64,000 bases of DNA, taken from the NCBI RefSeq assembly GCF_016055025.1, contig NZ_JAECVW010000001.1. One strand, 5' to 3'. Position numbers and translations under genes: made by a program. The DNA comes from Thermoactinomyces intermedius (lineage in GTDB: Bacteria > Bacillota > Bacilli > Thermoactinomycetales > Thermoactinomycetaceae). The notes beneath the pieces were generated by a model. That model searched no databases. It saw only the letters and a list, made by a program, of their open reading frames with translations, and was not told the origin of the DNA. Shown here piece by piece: positions 7,267-15,405 of this stretch. The stretch's first letter is position 1. The number at the start of each line of letters is the position of its first letter.

Positions 7267-8013
7267 TCAGGACAGGGGTTCCAACATGCCGAAGCCTTGA
7301 TTGGAATAACTTCCGATTCCCGCTTCCATTGCCACTTCCTGAATGCGGGGGGATGCATGGATTTGCAAAGGCATTTGGTATCCTTTGATCTTTTTTCCTT
7401 TGATGTCGATCAAAGTGGCAGCTTGTTCAAGGCGAAAGCGCCCGGGATTCAGCAAACGGATGCGAATGGGATCCGGGTTGGAGTCATCCGCTCCCCATTT
7501 CAATTTGGTCCAACGATGGAGGGAATTTCGGATTTGGTCATAAAAATCGCTTTCCAGCGGATGGCAAAAGACCAACTTCCCGTCTTTGCGTACGGGAACG
7601 ACCACCGGCCCCAAACAGCGATAATTCATGACAGATTCGAAACGGGGCCGTTCCTCAAAATGAATCGAGTGCAAAGGAAACCGGTGTGAAAACAGTTTTA
7701 ATTGGTTAAGTGCTTGGATGCCTTGACAGAGCGCTTGCAACAAGGGAGGATGAATCGAATCCACTTTCCATGTCGCTTTTCCCTGTACCCGCATTTGCCC
7801 TGGGAATTTCCGGCAATGTTCAAAAGCGAGGGGGGAAAATACGAACGGCTTGTATTTCCGGCCTTCATAGGGGATGCCTTCCTGATGCAACCACTCTGCG
7901 AGATCCGGATCCGCCATCCGGACAGCGTGGTAAAAATAACTCATCAGGGCATATGGATAATGGTAGGGAAGAGATGTTTCCACCGGGATATCAAACGTAA
8001 ACCGAATTCGCAT
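7267..8013 (-). CDS. cas6: CRISPR-associated endoribonuclease Cas6 (orphan)
   Basis: A 248-residue RAMP protein that would cut CRISPR precursor RNA within repeats. It has the Cas6 N-terminal layout, with YHYPYALMSYFYHAV near residue 18, LHQEG near 43 (candidate general-base histidine) and YKPFVFSPL near 56. The C-terminal glycine-rich loop is GIGSYSNQGFGML (about 232-244). ATG 8013 is placed 7 bases after AGGAG. The frame is intact, with no stop or shift, yet no CRISPR array and no other complete cas gene occurs in the window; only a decayed cmr6-like fragment lies against its 3' end. It may serve arrays elsewhere or be a survivor of a lost type III locus. Confidence 0.88.
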   Translation of the reverse strand: MRIRFTFDIPVETSLPYHYPYALMSYFYHAVRMADPDLAEWLHQEGIPYEGRKYKPFVFSPLAFEHCRKFPGQMRVQGKATWKVDSIHPPLLQALCQGIQALNQLKLFSHRFPLHSIHFEERPRFESVMNYRCLGPVVVPVRKDGKLVFCHPLESDFYDQIRNSLHRWTKLKWGADDSNPDPIRIRLLNPGRFRLEQAATLIDIKGKKIKGYQMPLQIHASPRIQEVAMEAGIGSYSNQGFGMLEPLS

Positions 8014-8049
8014 CAAATCGCTCCTTTAATGATTCTCCTTTCACTCTAG

Positions 8050-8221
8050 CAAAGGAGAAACCAGGCGAACAAGAAAAAATAAGTTTGGCCGTTACCATTT
8101 GAAACAGGAGCCGGATGAAACGCTGCACAAAGTGGTCGCTCAGCTGAAAGAGAAGAATGAATTTATTCCGCTGGGGATCTTCAGCAAAAAATATTTGGCT
8201 GTTTTTCAACGAAATAGTTAA
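8050..8221 (+). pseudogene. Possible C-terminal fragment of a lost gene
   Basis: The plus strand is open for 56 codons after a TAG at 8047 and ends at TAA 8219. It reads a protein-like sequence with FGRYHLKQEP and FIPLGIFSKKYLAVFQR, with good codon usage but no ATG. It lies directly upstream of cas6 on the other strand and may be another scrap of the vanished CRISPR or neighbouring locus. Family unknown. Confidence 0.3.
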
Positions 8222-8284
8222 AACGATCCATGGGATTTCAAAAGATGATTGAAATGAATATTCTAAAATGACAGAAAAAACTAA

Positions 8285-8314
8285 TTGACTGAAAAAAGAT
8301 CGAAAGTTTATACT
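8285..8314 (+). promoter_or_regulatory. Promoter of the first paa operon
   Basis: TTGACT at 8285-8290 and TATACT at 8309-8314 with an 18-base spacer. The start site near 8321 lies just before an inverted repeat, consistent with repression by a DNA-bound regulator. Confidence 0.65.
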
Positions 8315-8337
8315 TAATTTGAAGGAAACGTTTTCGT

Positions 8338-8369
8338 AACGTTATATGATTTTATGTTATATAACGATA
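8338..8369. promoter_or_regulatory. Inverted-repeat operator, candidate PaaX site
   Basis: CGTTATAT at 8340-8347 is mirrored by ATATAACG at 8359-8366 with 11 bases between. The extended arms are AACGTTATAT and, read on the other strand, TATCGTTATAT. Both half-site words recur in front of paaA. Position just after the predicted transcription start suits a repressor operator. Confidence 0.55.
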
Positions 8370-8398
8370 ACCCAACACGAGGAGAGGGAAAATTCAAA

Positions 8399-8698
8399 AT
8401 GGTGAAATTAATTGCGATTTACCGCCAGCCGGAAGACAAGGAGAAATTTGACGAGCATTATTACAATGTCCATGCTCCTTTGGCTGAAAAGATGCCGGGG
8501 CTGATCAAACTGGAAGTGAATAAAATTTACGGTTCGCCGGCCGGGGAGAGTGACCTGTATTTGATGGCCGAAATGTATTTTGAAAACAAAGAGGCATTGC
8601 ATGCGGCCCTGGCATCCCCGGAAGGAAAAGCAGCAGGCAAAGATTTGATGTCGTTTGCCGGCAAACTGGTGCAAATGCATTTTGCCGAGGTGGTGTAA
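8399..8698 (+). CDS. EthD domain protein
   Basis: A 99-residue alpha/beta-barrel-dimer type protein. ATG 8399 follows GGAGAGGG. The signature is DEHYYNVHAPLAEKMPG around residues 20-36, with FENKEALHAALASPEGK further on, as in EthD-like ring-degradation accessory proteins. The precise role of these proteins is unsettled. Being the first gene of the phenylacetate operon, it may assist handling of a reactive ring-opening intermediate. It is separated by 128 bases from paaI, with no clear terminator between. Confidence 0.85.
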   Translation: MVKLIAIYRQPEDKEKFDEHYYNVHAPLAEKMPGLIKLEVNKIYGSPAGESDLYLMAEMYFENKEALHAALASPEGKAAGKDLMSFAGKLVQMHFAEVV

Positions 8699-8826
8699 GG
8701 TCTGGCATGATGTCAACCGTGTGTGCATGCGGTTGGCGTCTTCCATCATGAATTCACAGTATTCAGATCGGTTCGTATATCGTTCCTTGAAAGCGCTACC
8801 GATAGGATTGGGACAGGTGGTTTGAG

Positions 8827-9246
8827 ATGAAAAAGGTCAGTGAGCATTCCACAAACGAAGCGGTGATCAATCGTTTCAACCATACCTTGGGGATTGAGAT
8901 CGAGCGGTTGGATGAAGAAGGTTGCACGGCATCCTTAACAATCCGCCCGGAATTTTACAACAGCATGGAGGGCGTGGTGCATGGCGGCGTGACGGCCACG
9001 TTGGCCGATGTTGCCATGGGACACGGGGCGGCTCCGCCTGTCAACGGTTTGCAACAATGCGTCACGGTGGAAAGCAAAATCAATTACCTTGCACCGGCCA
9101 GGGGAGACCGTTTGATTGCCGAGGCCAAGGTGATCAAAAGGGGATCAAAGATCATCGTGATGGAAGCCCGGGTCAAGACCGGTGACGGAAAGCTGGTGGC
9201 GGTGGCGGTTGGCACGTATGCCCGCATCCAGCCCAAACATGAATGA
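8827..9246 (+). CDS. paaI: PaaI-type hotdog thioesterase
   Basis: A 139-residue single hotdog-fold acyl-CoA thioesterase. The family motif GVVHGGVTATLADVAMGHGA lies at residues 51-70, with the Asp after ATLA as the expected catalytic residue. In the phenylacetate pathway PaaI hydrolyses stalled ring-hydroxylated CoA intermediates and frees coenzyme A. ATG 8827 is preceded by GGACAGGTGG. The hydratase gene downstream begins within 24 bases. Confidence 0.9.
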   Translation: MKKVSEHSTNEAVINRFNHTLGIEIERLDEEGCTASLTIRPEFYNSMEGVVHGGVTATLADVAMGHGAAPPVNGLQQCVTVESKINYLAPARGDRLIAEAKVIKRGSKIIVMEARVKTGDGKLVAVAVGTYARIQPKHE

Positions 9247-9269
9247 AAAATTTCACTCAAGGAGCATGC

Positions 9270-10058
9270 ATGATGGGAAAAGAAACAGTATTGCTGGAGA
9301 AAGAAGGCTATTTGGGTATCATCCGGCTGAACCGTCCGGACCGGATGAATGCCTTGAATTACTCCACTTTGGTGCGGCTTGGGGAAGTGATTGGTGAACT
9401 GGAACAGGATTTTAAAGAAACCCGGGTCGTCATCGTGACAGGAGAAGGAAAAGCTTTTTGCGCCGGAGCGGATTTGAAAGAGCGGAGAACCCTGAATGAA
9501 CAGCAAGTCCGCCGCAATGTAAAAAAAATCCGGGAGGTGTTTTCGGCACTGGAGAGGCTTCCGCAACCCACCATTGCCGCCATCAACGGACATGCTTTTG
9601 GCGGTGGGTTTGAGTTGGCCCTAGCCTGTGATTTCCGGTTTGCCGTACAGGAAGCCGGGATGGGACTTACCGAGGTCAGTCTGGGAATCATTCCGGGGGC
9701 CGGCGGAACACAGCGGCTGACGCGGTTGACCGGCCTTGCCAGGGCCAAGGAACTGATCTTGACCGCCCGGAAAATTACGGCCAATGATGCAAAGGATTAT
9801 GGCATATTAAACGGGGTTGCCGAAAACCACGATCATCTGTTTGAGATGTGCCGTTCCTTGGCCGGTGAAATTCTTTCCAATGCCCCGTTGGCGGTGTATC
9901 AGGCAAAATACGCCATCGACCGGGGAGCCGGGTTGGATCTGCAAAGCGGATTGGACCTGGAGTCCAAAGCGTATGAGGTGTTGATCCCCACCCGGGATCG
10001 GGTGGAAGCGTTGGAAGCATTTCGTGAAAAAAGGAAGCCGGTGTTTCGGGGAGAGTAA
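9270..10058 (+). CDS. paaF: Enoyl-CoA hydratase/isomerase (PaaF-like)
   Basis: A 262-residue crotonase-fold enzyme. The oxyanion-hole segment AFCAGADLKE and both glutamates expected of a true hydratase are present: HAFGGGFELALACD, and GLTEVSLGIIPGAGGTQRL. Retention of both acids favours hydration of 2,3-didehydroadipyl-CoA (PaaF) over the PaaG isomerase role, although only one such gene is present in this cluster and it might cover both. The tandem ATGs at 9270/9273 follow AAGGAG; an ATG at 9243 overlapping paaI has no ribosome site. The symbol is assigned by role, not by close homology. Confidence 0.85.
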   Translation: MMGKETVLLEKEGYLGIIRLNRPDRMNALNYSTLVRLGEVIGELEQDFKETRVVIVTGEGKAFCAGADLKERRTLNEQQVRRNVKKIREVFSALERLPQPTIAAINGHAFGGGFELALACDFRFAVQEAGMGLTEVSLGIIPGAGGTQRLTRLTGLARAKELILTARKITANDAKDYGILNGVAENHDHLFEMCRSLAGEILSNAPLAVYQAKYAIDRGAGLDLQSGLDLESKAYEVLIPTRDRVEALEAFREKRKPVFRGE

Positions 10059-10091
10059 CCGTCGGCTTGGCCGAAAGGGAGGGACATTCTG

Positions 10092-11420
10092 GTGATATTC
10101 AATCAAGCGATGGAAACCGCATCACGGGAGGACATGCAAAACCTTCAGCTGGCCCGTCTGAAAGAAACGGTAAAGCGTTGTTATGAAAACGTTCCTTTCC
10201 ACCGGGAAAATTTCGACCGTGCCGGGGTGAAACCGGAAGATATCCGTTGCCTGGAAGACATCCGGCGCTTGCCGTTCATGAAAAAGACAGACTTGCGTGA
10301 AAATTACCCGTTTAAACTTTTTGCGGTGGATCTCAGCCAAGTGATTCGCATTCACGGTTCTTCCGGAACCAAAGGAAAGCCGACGGTGGTTGGTTATACG
10401 AGAAAGGACATTGAAAACTGGGCAGAAATTGTCGCCAGGGCGATTTGCTGTGCCGGCGGCCGTCCGGGAGACATTTTTCATAATGCATACGGATATGGAT
10501 TATTCACCGGAGGTCTCGGCTTGCACTACGGAATGGAATGCCTCGGTATGACAGCCGTTCCGGTTTCCGGAGGGAACACGCCCCGTCAGGTTACGCTGAT
10601 TGAGGATTTCAAACCCCGCGGCATTTCCGGAACGCCTTCTTATATTCTGAACCTCGTGGAAGAAATGGAAAGGCGGGGGATGGATCCCCGGGAAACCAGC
10701 TTGGAATACGGCATTTTCGGGGCGGAGCCCTGGTCGGAAGAAATGCGCCGGCAGTTGGAAGAAAAGCTCCGCATCAAAGCAGTGGACATTTACGGATTGA
10801 GTGAAGTGATGGGGCCGGGCGTGGCGATTGAATGCCACGAAGCACAGGACGGGCTCCACATTGCGGAAGACCATTTCCTGGCGGAGGTGATTGACCCGGA
10901 TACCGGGGAAGTTCTTCCTTGGGGAGCTGAAGGGGAACTGGTCTTCACGTCGTTGACCAAAGAAGCGTTTCCGGTGATCCGCTACCGGACGGGCGACATT
11001 GCATCCCTTCATCCGGAAAAATGCAAATGCGGACGCACAACCCTCCGGATGTCGCGGATCAAAGGGCGTGTGGATGACATGCTGATCATCCGCGGTGTCA
11101 ATGTTTTTCCGACCGAGATCGAATCGGTGCTTTTGAGCTTCCCGCAGCTGGCTCCCCATTATCAGGCGGTGGTGGAACGGGAAGGGGCGTTGGACCGGAT
11201 TGAAGTGCACTGCGAAGTCACCCCGGAATTTATGAAGCAGGCCGGGGATTTGGAAAACAGCCCGGAAATGGAGAAGCTGTCCAAAGAGATCGGTCATGCC
11301 ATGAAAAGCACGCTGGGGGTTTCCATCCAGCTGAAGATTTGCAAACCGCACACCATCCCGCGCAGTGAGGGGAAAGCGATCCGGGTGGTGGACAACCGGA
11401 ACAGCGCAACTGCAGGCTGA
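10092..11420 (+). CDS. paaK: Phenylacetate-CoA ligase
   Basis: A 442-residue adenylate-forming enzyme making phenylacetyl-CoA from phenylacetate, ATP and CoA. The phosphate-binding loop reads IHGSSGTKGKPTVVGYT near residue 92. A conserved IYGLSEVMGPG near 235 and the hinge YRTGD near 298 precede CKCGRTTLRMSRIKGRVDDMLIIRG in the C-terminal domain, a hallmark of the paaK family. GTG 10092 follows GGGAGGGA. It is in line with the hydratase and dehydrogenase genes, 33 and 55 bases from its neighbours. Confidence 0.95.
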   Translation: MIFNQAMETASREDMQNLQLARLKETVKRCYENVPFHRENFDRAGVKPEDIRCLEDIRRLPFMKKTDLRENYPFKLFAVDLSQVIRIHGSSGTKGKPTVVGYTRKDIENWAEIVARAICCAGGRPGDIFHNAYGYGLFTGGLGLHYGMECLGMTAVPVSGGNTPRQVTLIEDFKPRGISGTPSYILNLVEEMERRGMDPRETSLEYGIFGAEPWSEEMRRQLEEKLRIKAVDIYGLSEVMGPGVAIECHEAQDGLHIAEDHFLAEVIDPDTGEVLPWGAEGELVFTSLTKEAFPVIRYRTGDIASLHPEKCKCGRTTLRMSRIKGRVDDMLIIRGVNVFPTEIESVLLSFPQLAPHYQAVVEREGALDRIEVHCEVTPEFMKQAGDLENSPEMEKLSKEIGHAMKSTLGVSIQLKICKPHTIPRSEGKAIRVVDNRNSATAG

Positions 11421-11475
11421 GGCTCCGGCGGGATCGGGATGAAAGGGAAACAAAACCGGAGAAGGAGGGGAGTTT

Positions 11476-12333
11476 GTGGCCGGATATCAGATTGGCGTCG
11501 TCGGGGCCGGCACGATGGGATCGGGAATTGCCCTGGTTTGCGCCAAAAAAGGGCACCGGGTCTTGTTGATGGATGTGGATCCGGCGATGCTGGAAAAAGC
11601 CAAAGCTTATTTTCAATCAGTTTTATCGAGAGACGTCAAAAAAGGGCGAATCAGCGAAGAGGAAAAAGTGTCGGTTTTCCGGTCCGTCCAATTTGTGGAA
11701 GACCTGAAGAAGTTGGCGGACTCGGACATGGTGATCGAAGCGGTCTTGGAACGGATGGACCTGAAAAAATCGATTTTCCGGTCGTTAAGTGAAATTTGCC
11801 GGCCCGATGCCTTGCTTTTGACCAATACTTCTTCGCTTTCCATTACCGAAATTGCCGGCGGCCTGAGGAGCCCGGAGCGGATTCTGGGGATGCACTTTTT
11901 CAACCCGGCTCCCGTCATGCCGCTGGTGGAAGTGGTCCGGGGAAAGCAATCCGGCGAAAAGCAGGCAAAGTTTGTTTATGAATTTGCGCAAAGTCTGGGG
12001 AAAGTGCCGGTGTACGCCAATGATACACCGGGATTTATCGTCAATCGCGTGGCCCGGCCTTATTACAATGAAGCGCTGCGCATTTTGGAAGACCGGGTGG
12101 CCGGGGTTGAGCAAATCGACCGAATTCTCACTGAAGCCGGCGGATTTAAAATGGGGCCGTTTGAACTCCAGGATCTGATCGGCATCGATGTGAATTTTGC
12201 GGTGACCGAATCGGTTTACTCCGGTTTTTTCCATGAGCGCCGGTTTCAGCCGAGCCGCATTCAACAAAAGATGGTTCAGGCGGGAACCATCGGCCGGAAG
12301 TCAGGTGAGGGATATTATGAGTACGACAAATAA
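11476..12333 (+). CDS. paaH: 3-Hydroxyacyl-CoA dehydrogenase (PaaH)
   Basis: A 285-residue NAD-dependent dehydrogenase of the 3-hydroxybutyryl-CoA type, expected to oxidise 3-hydroxyadipyl-CoA. The Rossmann motif GAGTMGSG lies at residues 10-17. The catalytic-histidine segment GMHFFNPAP follows ERIL near residue 137, and the C-terminal domain contains GFIVNRVARPYYNEALRIL and GGFKMGPFELQDLIG. GTG 11476 is behind GAAGGAGGGGAG. Its end overlaps the start of a divergent paralogue by 17 bases. Confidence 0.92.
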   Translation: MAGYQIGVVGAGTMGSGIALVCAKKGHRVLLMDVDPAMLEKAKAYFQSVLSRDVKKGRISEEEKVSVFRSVQFVEDLKKLADSDMVIEAVLERMDLKKSIFRSLSEICRPDALLLTNTSSLSITEIAGGLRSPERILGMHFFNPAPVMPLVEVVRGKQSGEKQAKFVYEFAQSLGKVPVYANDTPGFIVNRVARPYYNEALRILEDRVAGVEQIDRILTEAGGFKMGPFELQDLIGIDVNFAVTESVYSGFFHERRFQPSRIQQKMVQAGTIGRKSGEGYYEYDK

Positions 12334-13090
12334 CACCGTATTGCTGACGGGAGAGAGTGTGCTGTTGCCTGAATTGAAGGAACTTTTTGCAAGCAAAGAT
12401 TATGAAGTGGTGACGGAAAAGGCCGTTGAAAACGATGCACAGAAGATCGGGTTGGCCGTGGAAGTTTCCAATGTTGATCTGGAATTGAAAAAAGCCGTGA
12501 TCCAAAAACTGGACCGCGAGCTTCCGCCGGATGTTCCCATTCTCACGACTTCATTGGGAGTGTCGGCCACCGAAGTGGCATCGTGGACCCGGCATCCGGA
12601 AAGAGTCTGCGGTTTTGGCACCTTCCGGCCGTTGTCGGAACGGAAATTGCTGGAGCTGGCCCCCGGACTCAGGACATCCTTGGAAACTTTGAAACGGGCG
12701 GAGGCGTTTTTTCAGTCGTTGGGCAAAAATACGGCTGTGGTGCAAGATGAGACCGGGCTGGTCTTTCCGAGGGTTTTGTCACTCATCATCAATGAAGCCG
12801 TTTTTGCAGTGATGGAGGGGACCGCAACCCCCCGGGACATCGATATTGCCATGAAAAAAGGGACGAATTATCCATACGGTCCGCTGGAATGGGCCGACCA
12901 AATCGGCTTGGACGAGGTTTACGCGGTGATCCGCGGACTGCATCGGGATTTGGCGGAAGAGCGATACCGGCCGGCTCCCTTGCTTCGGAAAATGGTGTTG
13001 GCCGGGATGCTTGGCGTCCGAAGCGGCGAAGGGTTTTATACCTATTCCGGAGAAGCGGCCCGGCCATCGACGAGGAGGGACGAACAATGA
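12317..13090 (+). CDS. Divergent, probably inactive 3-hydroxyacyl-CoA dehydrogenase paralogue
   Basis: A 257-residue relative of PaaH, started at ATG 12317 behind AGGTGAGGG. The C-terminal dimerisation half is recognisable (LIINEAVFAVMEGTATPRDID, NYPYGPLEWADQIGLD). The N-terminal half, however, has lost the Rossmann GxGxxG (it reads VLLTGESVLLPELKEL), and the HFFNP catalytic segment is replaced by GFGTFRPLS. Without the nucleotide loop and the histidine it is unlikely to be a dehydrogenase. It may be a structural partner of PaaH or a CoA-intermediate binder. It overlaps paaH by 17 bases and paaJ by 4, so translation is coupled. Confidence 0.82.
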   Translation: MSTTNNTVLLTGESVLLPELKELFASKDYEVVTEKAVENDAQKIGLAVEVSNVDLELKKAVIQKLDRELPPDVPILTTSLGVSATEVASWTRHPERVCGFGTFRPLSERKLLELAPGLRTSLETLKRAEAFFQSLGKNTAVVQDETGLVFPRVLSLIINEAVFAVMEGTATPRDIDIAMKKGTNYPYGPLEWADQIGLDEVYAVIRGLHRDLAEERYRPAPLLRKMVLAGMLGVRSGEGFYTYSGEAARPSTRRDEQ

Positions 13091-14286
13091 GAATTCCGGT
13101 GATCGTGGATGCCGTACGGACTGCCATCGGAAGATACGGCGGTGCATTGAAAGAGGTCCGTCCCGATGACTTGGGAGCGGTGGTGATCCGCCATCTGACA
13201 GAACGAAACGACATCCCTTTGGAACGGATTGACGACGTGATCTTGGGGTGTGCCAATCAAGCCGGTGAAGACAACCGGAATGTGGCGAGAATGTCCTTGT
13301 TGCTGGCGGGCCTTCCGGTGACGGTGCCGGGTGTGACAGTCAACCGTTTGTGCGGTTCGGGGCTGGAAGCGGTGAATCAGTGTGCCAATGCCATTGAAGC
13401 GGGGCGCGGAAAAGTTTATATTGCCGGCGGAACGGAAAGCATGACACGGGCTCCGTACGTGATGCCAAAACCGGAAAAAGGCTTTGCGCGCGGAGAGCAA
13501 AAGCTGTATGACACCACGCTCGGTTGGCGGTTTGTCAACGAAAAGCTTGCCAAAATGTATTATCCGTACAGTATGGGGGAAACCGCGGAAAATGTGGCGG
13601 AACAATACCGCATCAGCCGGGAGGAACAGGACCGGTTTGCGTTGGAAAGCCAGCAAAAGTACGCCAAAGCCCGGGAGGAAGGCAAGTTCAAAAGCGAGAT
13701 TGTCCCGGTGGAAATCCCCGGGCATAAAGGGCAGGTCACCCTTTTTGCCGAGGATGAGCATCCCCGTCCGGACACGACCTTGGAACAGTTGTCCCGGTTG
13801 AAGCCGGTTTTCCGCCAAGGCGGGACGGTCACGGCCGGCAATTCTTCCGGCATCAATGATGGGGCCGCCGCCTTGTTGTTGATGGAAATGGAAACGGTCG
13901 TGAAGCTCGGCTTGAAACCGCGGGCCCGGGTGGTGGCTTCGGCTGTGGCCGGTGTGGATCCGTCCGTCATGGGAACCGGGCCGGTCCCGGCTACGAAAAA
14001 AGCGTTGAAACAGGCCGGACTTACCATCGATGAGATTGATTTGATCGAATTGAATGAAGCGTTTGCCGCCCAATCCCTGGCCTGCATCCGCGAGTTGGGG
14101 ATGGATCCCGCCCGGGTGAATGTCAACGGGGGAGCCATTGCCATCGGCCACCCCTTGGGATGCAGCGGGGCACGCATTCTGACCACCTTGCTGTATGAAA
14201 TGGAGCGGAGGAGTGCGCGCTACGGTCTGGCGACGATGTGCATCGGGGTCGGACAGGGCATTGCCACGATCATTGAAAGGTTGTGA
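13087..14286 (+). CDS. paaJ: Acyl-CoA thiolase, beta-ketoadipyl-CoA type (PaaJ)
   Basis: A 399-residue thiolase that should cleave 3-oxoadipyl-CoA to succinyl-CoA and acetyl-CoA. The acylated cysteine is in NRLCGSGLEAVNQ (Cys 89). The histidine lies in NGGAIAIGHPLGCSGAR near 350 and the second cysteine in TMCIGVGQG near 382; all catalytic residues are intact. ATG 13087 overlaps the previous stop as ATGA. It closes the first paa block; paaX follows after 134 bases that contain no obvious terminator. Confidence 0.93.
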   Translation: MRIPVIVDAVRTAIGRYGGALKEVRPDDLGAVVIRHLTERNDIPLERIDDVILGCANQAGEDNRNVARMSLLLAGLPVTVPGVTVNRLCGSGLEAVNQCANAIEAGRGKVYIAGGTESMTRAPYVMPKPEKGFARGEQKLYDTTLGWRFVNEKLAKMYYPYSMGETAENVAEQYRISREEQDRFALESQQKYAKAREEGKFKSEIVPVEIPGHKGQVTLFAEDEHPRPDTTLEQLSRLKPVFRQGGTVTAGNSSGINDGAAALLLMEMETVVKLGLKPRARVVASAVAGVDPSVMGTGPVPATKKALKQAGLTIDEIDLIELNEAFAAQSLACIRELGMDPARVNVNGGAIAIGHPLGCSGARILTTLLYEMERRSARYGLATMCIGVGQGIATIIERL

Positions 14287-14420
14287 TCAAGAGCCCGGCG
14301 ACAAGTCACAGTAGAAAGTTGACAAACTCCGTTCAACATTTGAAATATTTTTTTGTTATAATAGGCGAATAGGTTCGCGATGGAGAAAAACAGGCAACGG
14401 TTGAATGGAGTTGAAAGAGA

Positions 14421-15245
14421 TTGAAGCCTCAATCGATGATTTTTACGATATATGGCGAATATGTCCGCCATTTTGGCGGGGAAATCTGGGTGGGCAGTCT
14501 GACCCGGTTATTGGGCCAATTCGGCATGTCCGAACAAGCCGTGCGCGTCGCCATATCCCGGATTGCCAGCCAGGGCTGGCTGAAAGCGCGCAAAGTCGGC
14601 AACCGCTCCTACTACTCTTTGACGCCCCGCGGAAAGAAGCGGATGAACGAAGCCAGTGCCCGGATTTATAAGCAATCCCCGGGCCGGTGGGACGGAAAAT
14701 GGTGCATCATTCATTACAACATTCCGGAAAAGCAGAGGGCCAAACGGGATCAATTGCGAAAAGAATTGTCATGGATGGGCTTCGGCATGTTGGCCAACAG
14801 CGTGTGGATCAGTCCGAATGACTTGGCGGACCGGGTCAAAGAAATTGCCGAATCTTATGACGCCAGCGAATATATTGAAGTCTTCCGGTCCGAACATCTC
14901 GGTGTCAGCACGGACAAGCAGTTGGTGGAAAAATGCTGGAATCTGGATGAAATCAACAAAGCCTACGAAGAGTTTATCAGCCGTTATCAGCCGCAATATG
15001 AAAGATTGAAAGAGCAAGTGAAAAACGAGGAAGACATATCGGATGCGGAATGCTTTGTGGAGAAAACCAAACTGGTGCACGAATATCGCAAATTTTTGTT
15101 TATTGATCCGAGCCTGCCGGAAGAATTGTTGCCCGATTTTTGGACAGGGCGGGAGGCGGACCGGTTGTTCCGCCATTATTATGAGCTGTTGCATCCCGGT
15201 GCAGTCCGGTTTTTCCTGAGCGTTTTCAAAAGTGCGCCGGAGTAG
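14421..15245 (+). CDS. paaX: PaaX-family transcriptional regulator
   Basis: A 274-residue repressor of phenylacetate genes that is released by phenylacetyl-CoA in characterised systems. The N-terminal winged helix includes SLTRLLGQFGMSEQAVRVAI and a recognition-helix region with SRIASQGWLKARKVG, residues about 27-62. The middle and C-terminal parts show PaaX features such as PGRWDGKWCIIHYNIPE and FLFIDPSLPEELLP. It starts at TTG 14421 after GGAG. Lying between the two paa blocks it is the natural candidate for the shared half-sites at 8338 and 15372. Confidence 0.92.
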   Translation: MKPQSMIFTIYGEYVRHFGGEIWVGSLTRLLGQFGMSEQAVRVAISRIASQGWLKARKVGNRSYYSLTPRGKKRMNEASARIYKQSPGRWDGKWCIIHYNIPEKQRAKRDQLRKELSWMGFGMLANSVWISPNDLADRVKEIAESYDASEYIEVFRSEHLGVSTDKQLVEKCWNLDEINKAYEEFISRYQPQYERLKEQVKNEEDISDAECFVEKTKLVHEYRKFLFIDPSLPEELLPDFWTGREADRLFRHYYELLHPGAVRFFLSVFKSAPE

Positions 15246-15270
15246 AATCGAAGAGTGGAGACGGCCAAAC

Positions 15271-15298
15271 GAAGAGGGGAGATTTCCCTTCTTTTTTT
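15271..15298 (+). terminator. Terminator after paaX
   Basis: GAAGAGGGG and TTCCCTTC form a short imperfect stem followed by seven T. It would separate paaX from the paaABCD block. Confidence 0.6.
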
Positions 15299-15371
15299 GT
15301 GTTTATTTATTCTGATTATAAATATATTAATGAATTTTATGCATTGAAAAACATATTACAATATGATAACA

Positions 15372-15393
15372 TATCGTTAAACAAACGTTATAT
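15372..15393. promoter_or_regulatory. Operator-like half-sites upstream of paaA
   Basis: TATCGTTA at 15372-15379 and AACGTTATAT at 15384-15393 match the two half-site words of the 8338-8369 element. Here they lie in direct rather than inverted orientation, 10-34 bases before paaA, in an AT-rich promoter region. Confidence 0.45.
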
Positions 15394-15405
15394 AAAAAGG
15401 TTGTG

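Noticed and set aside
13042..14151. Minus-strand open frame of about 370 codons opposite paaJ
   Set aside because: Low-complexity product with no motif; a shadow of the thiolase gene.
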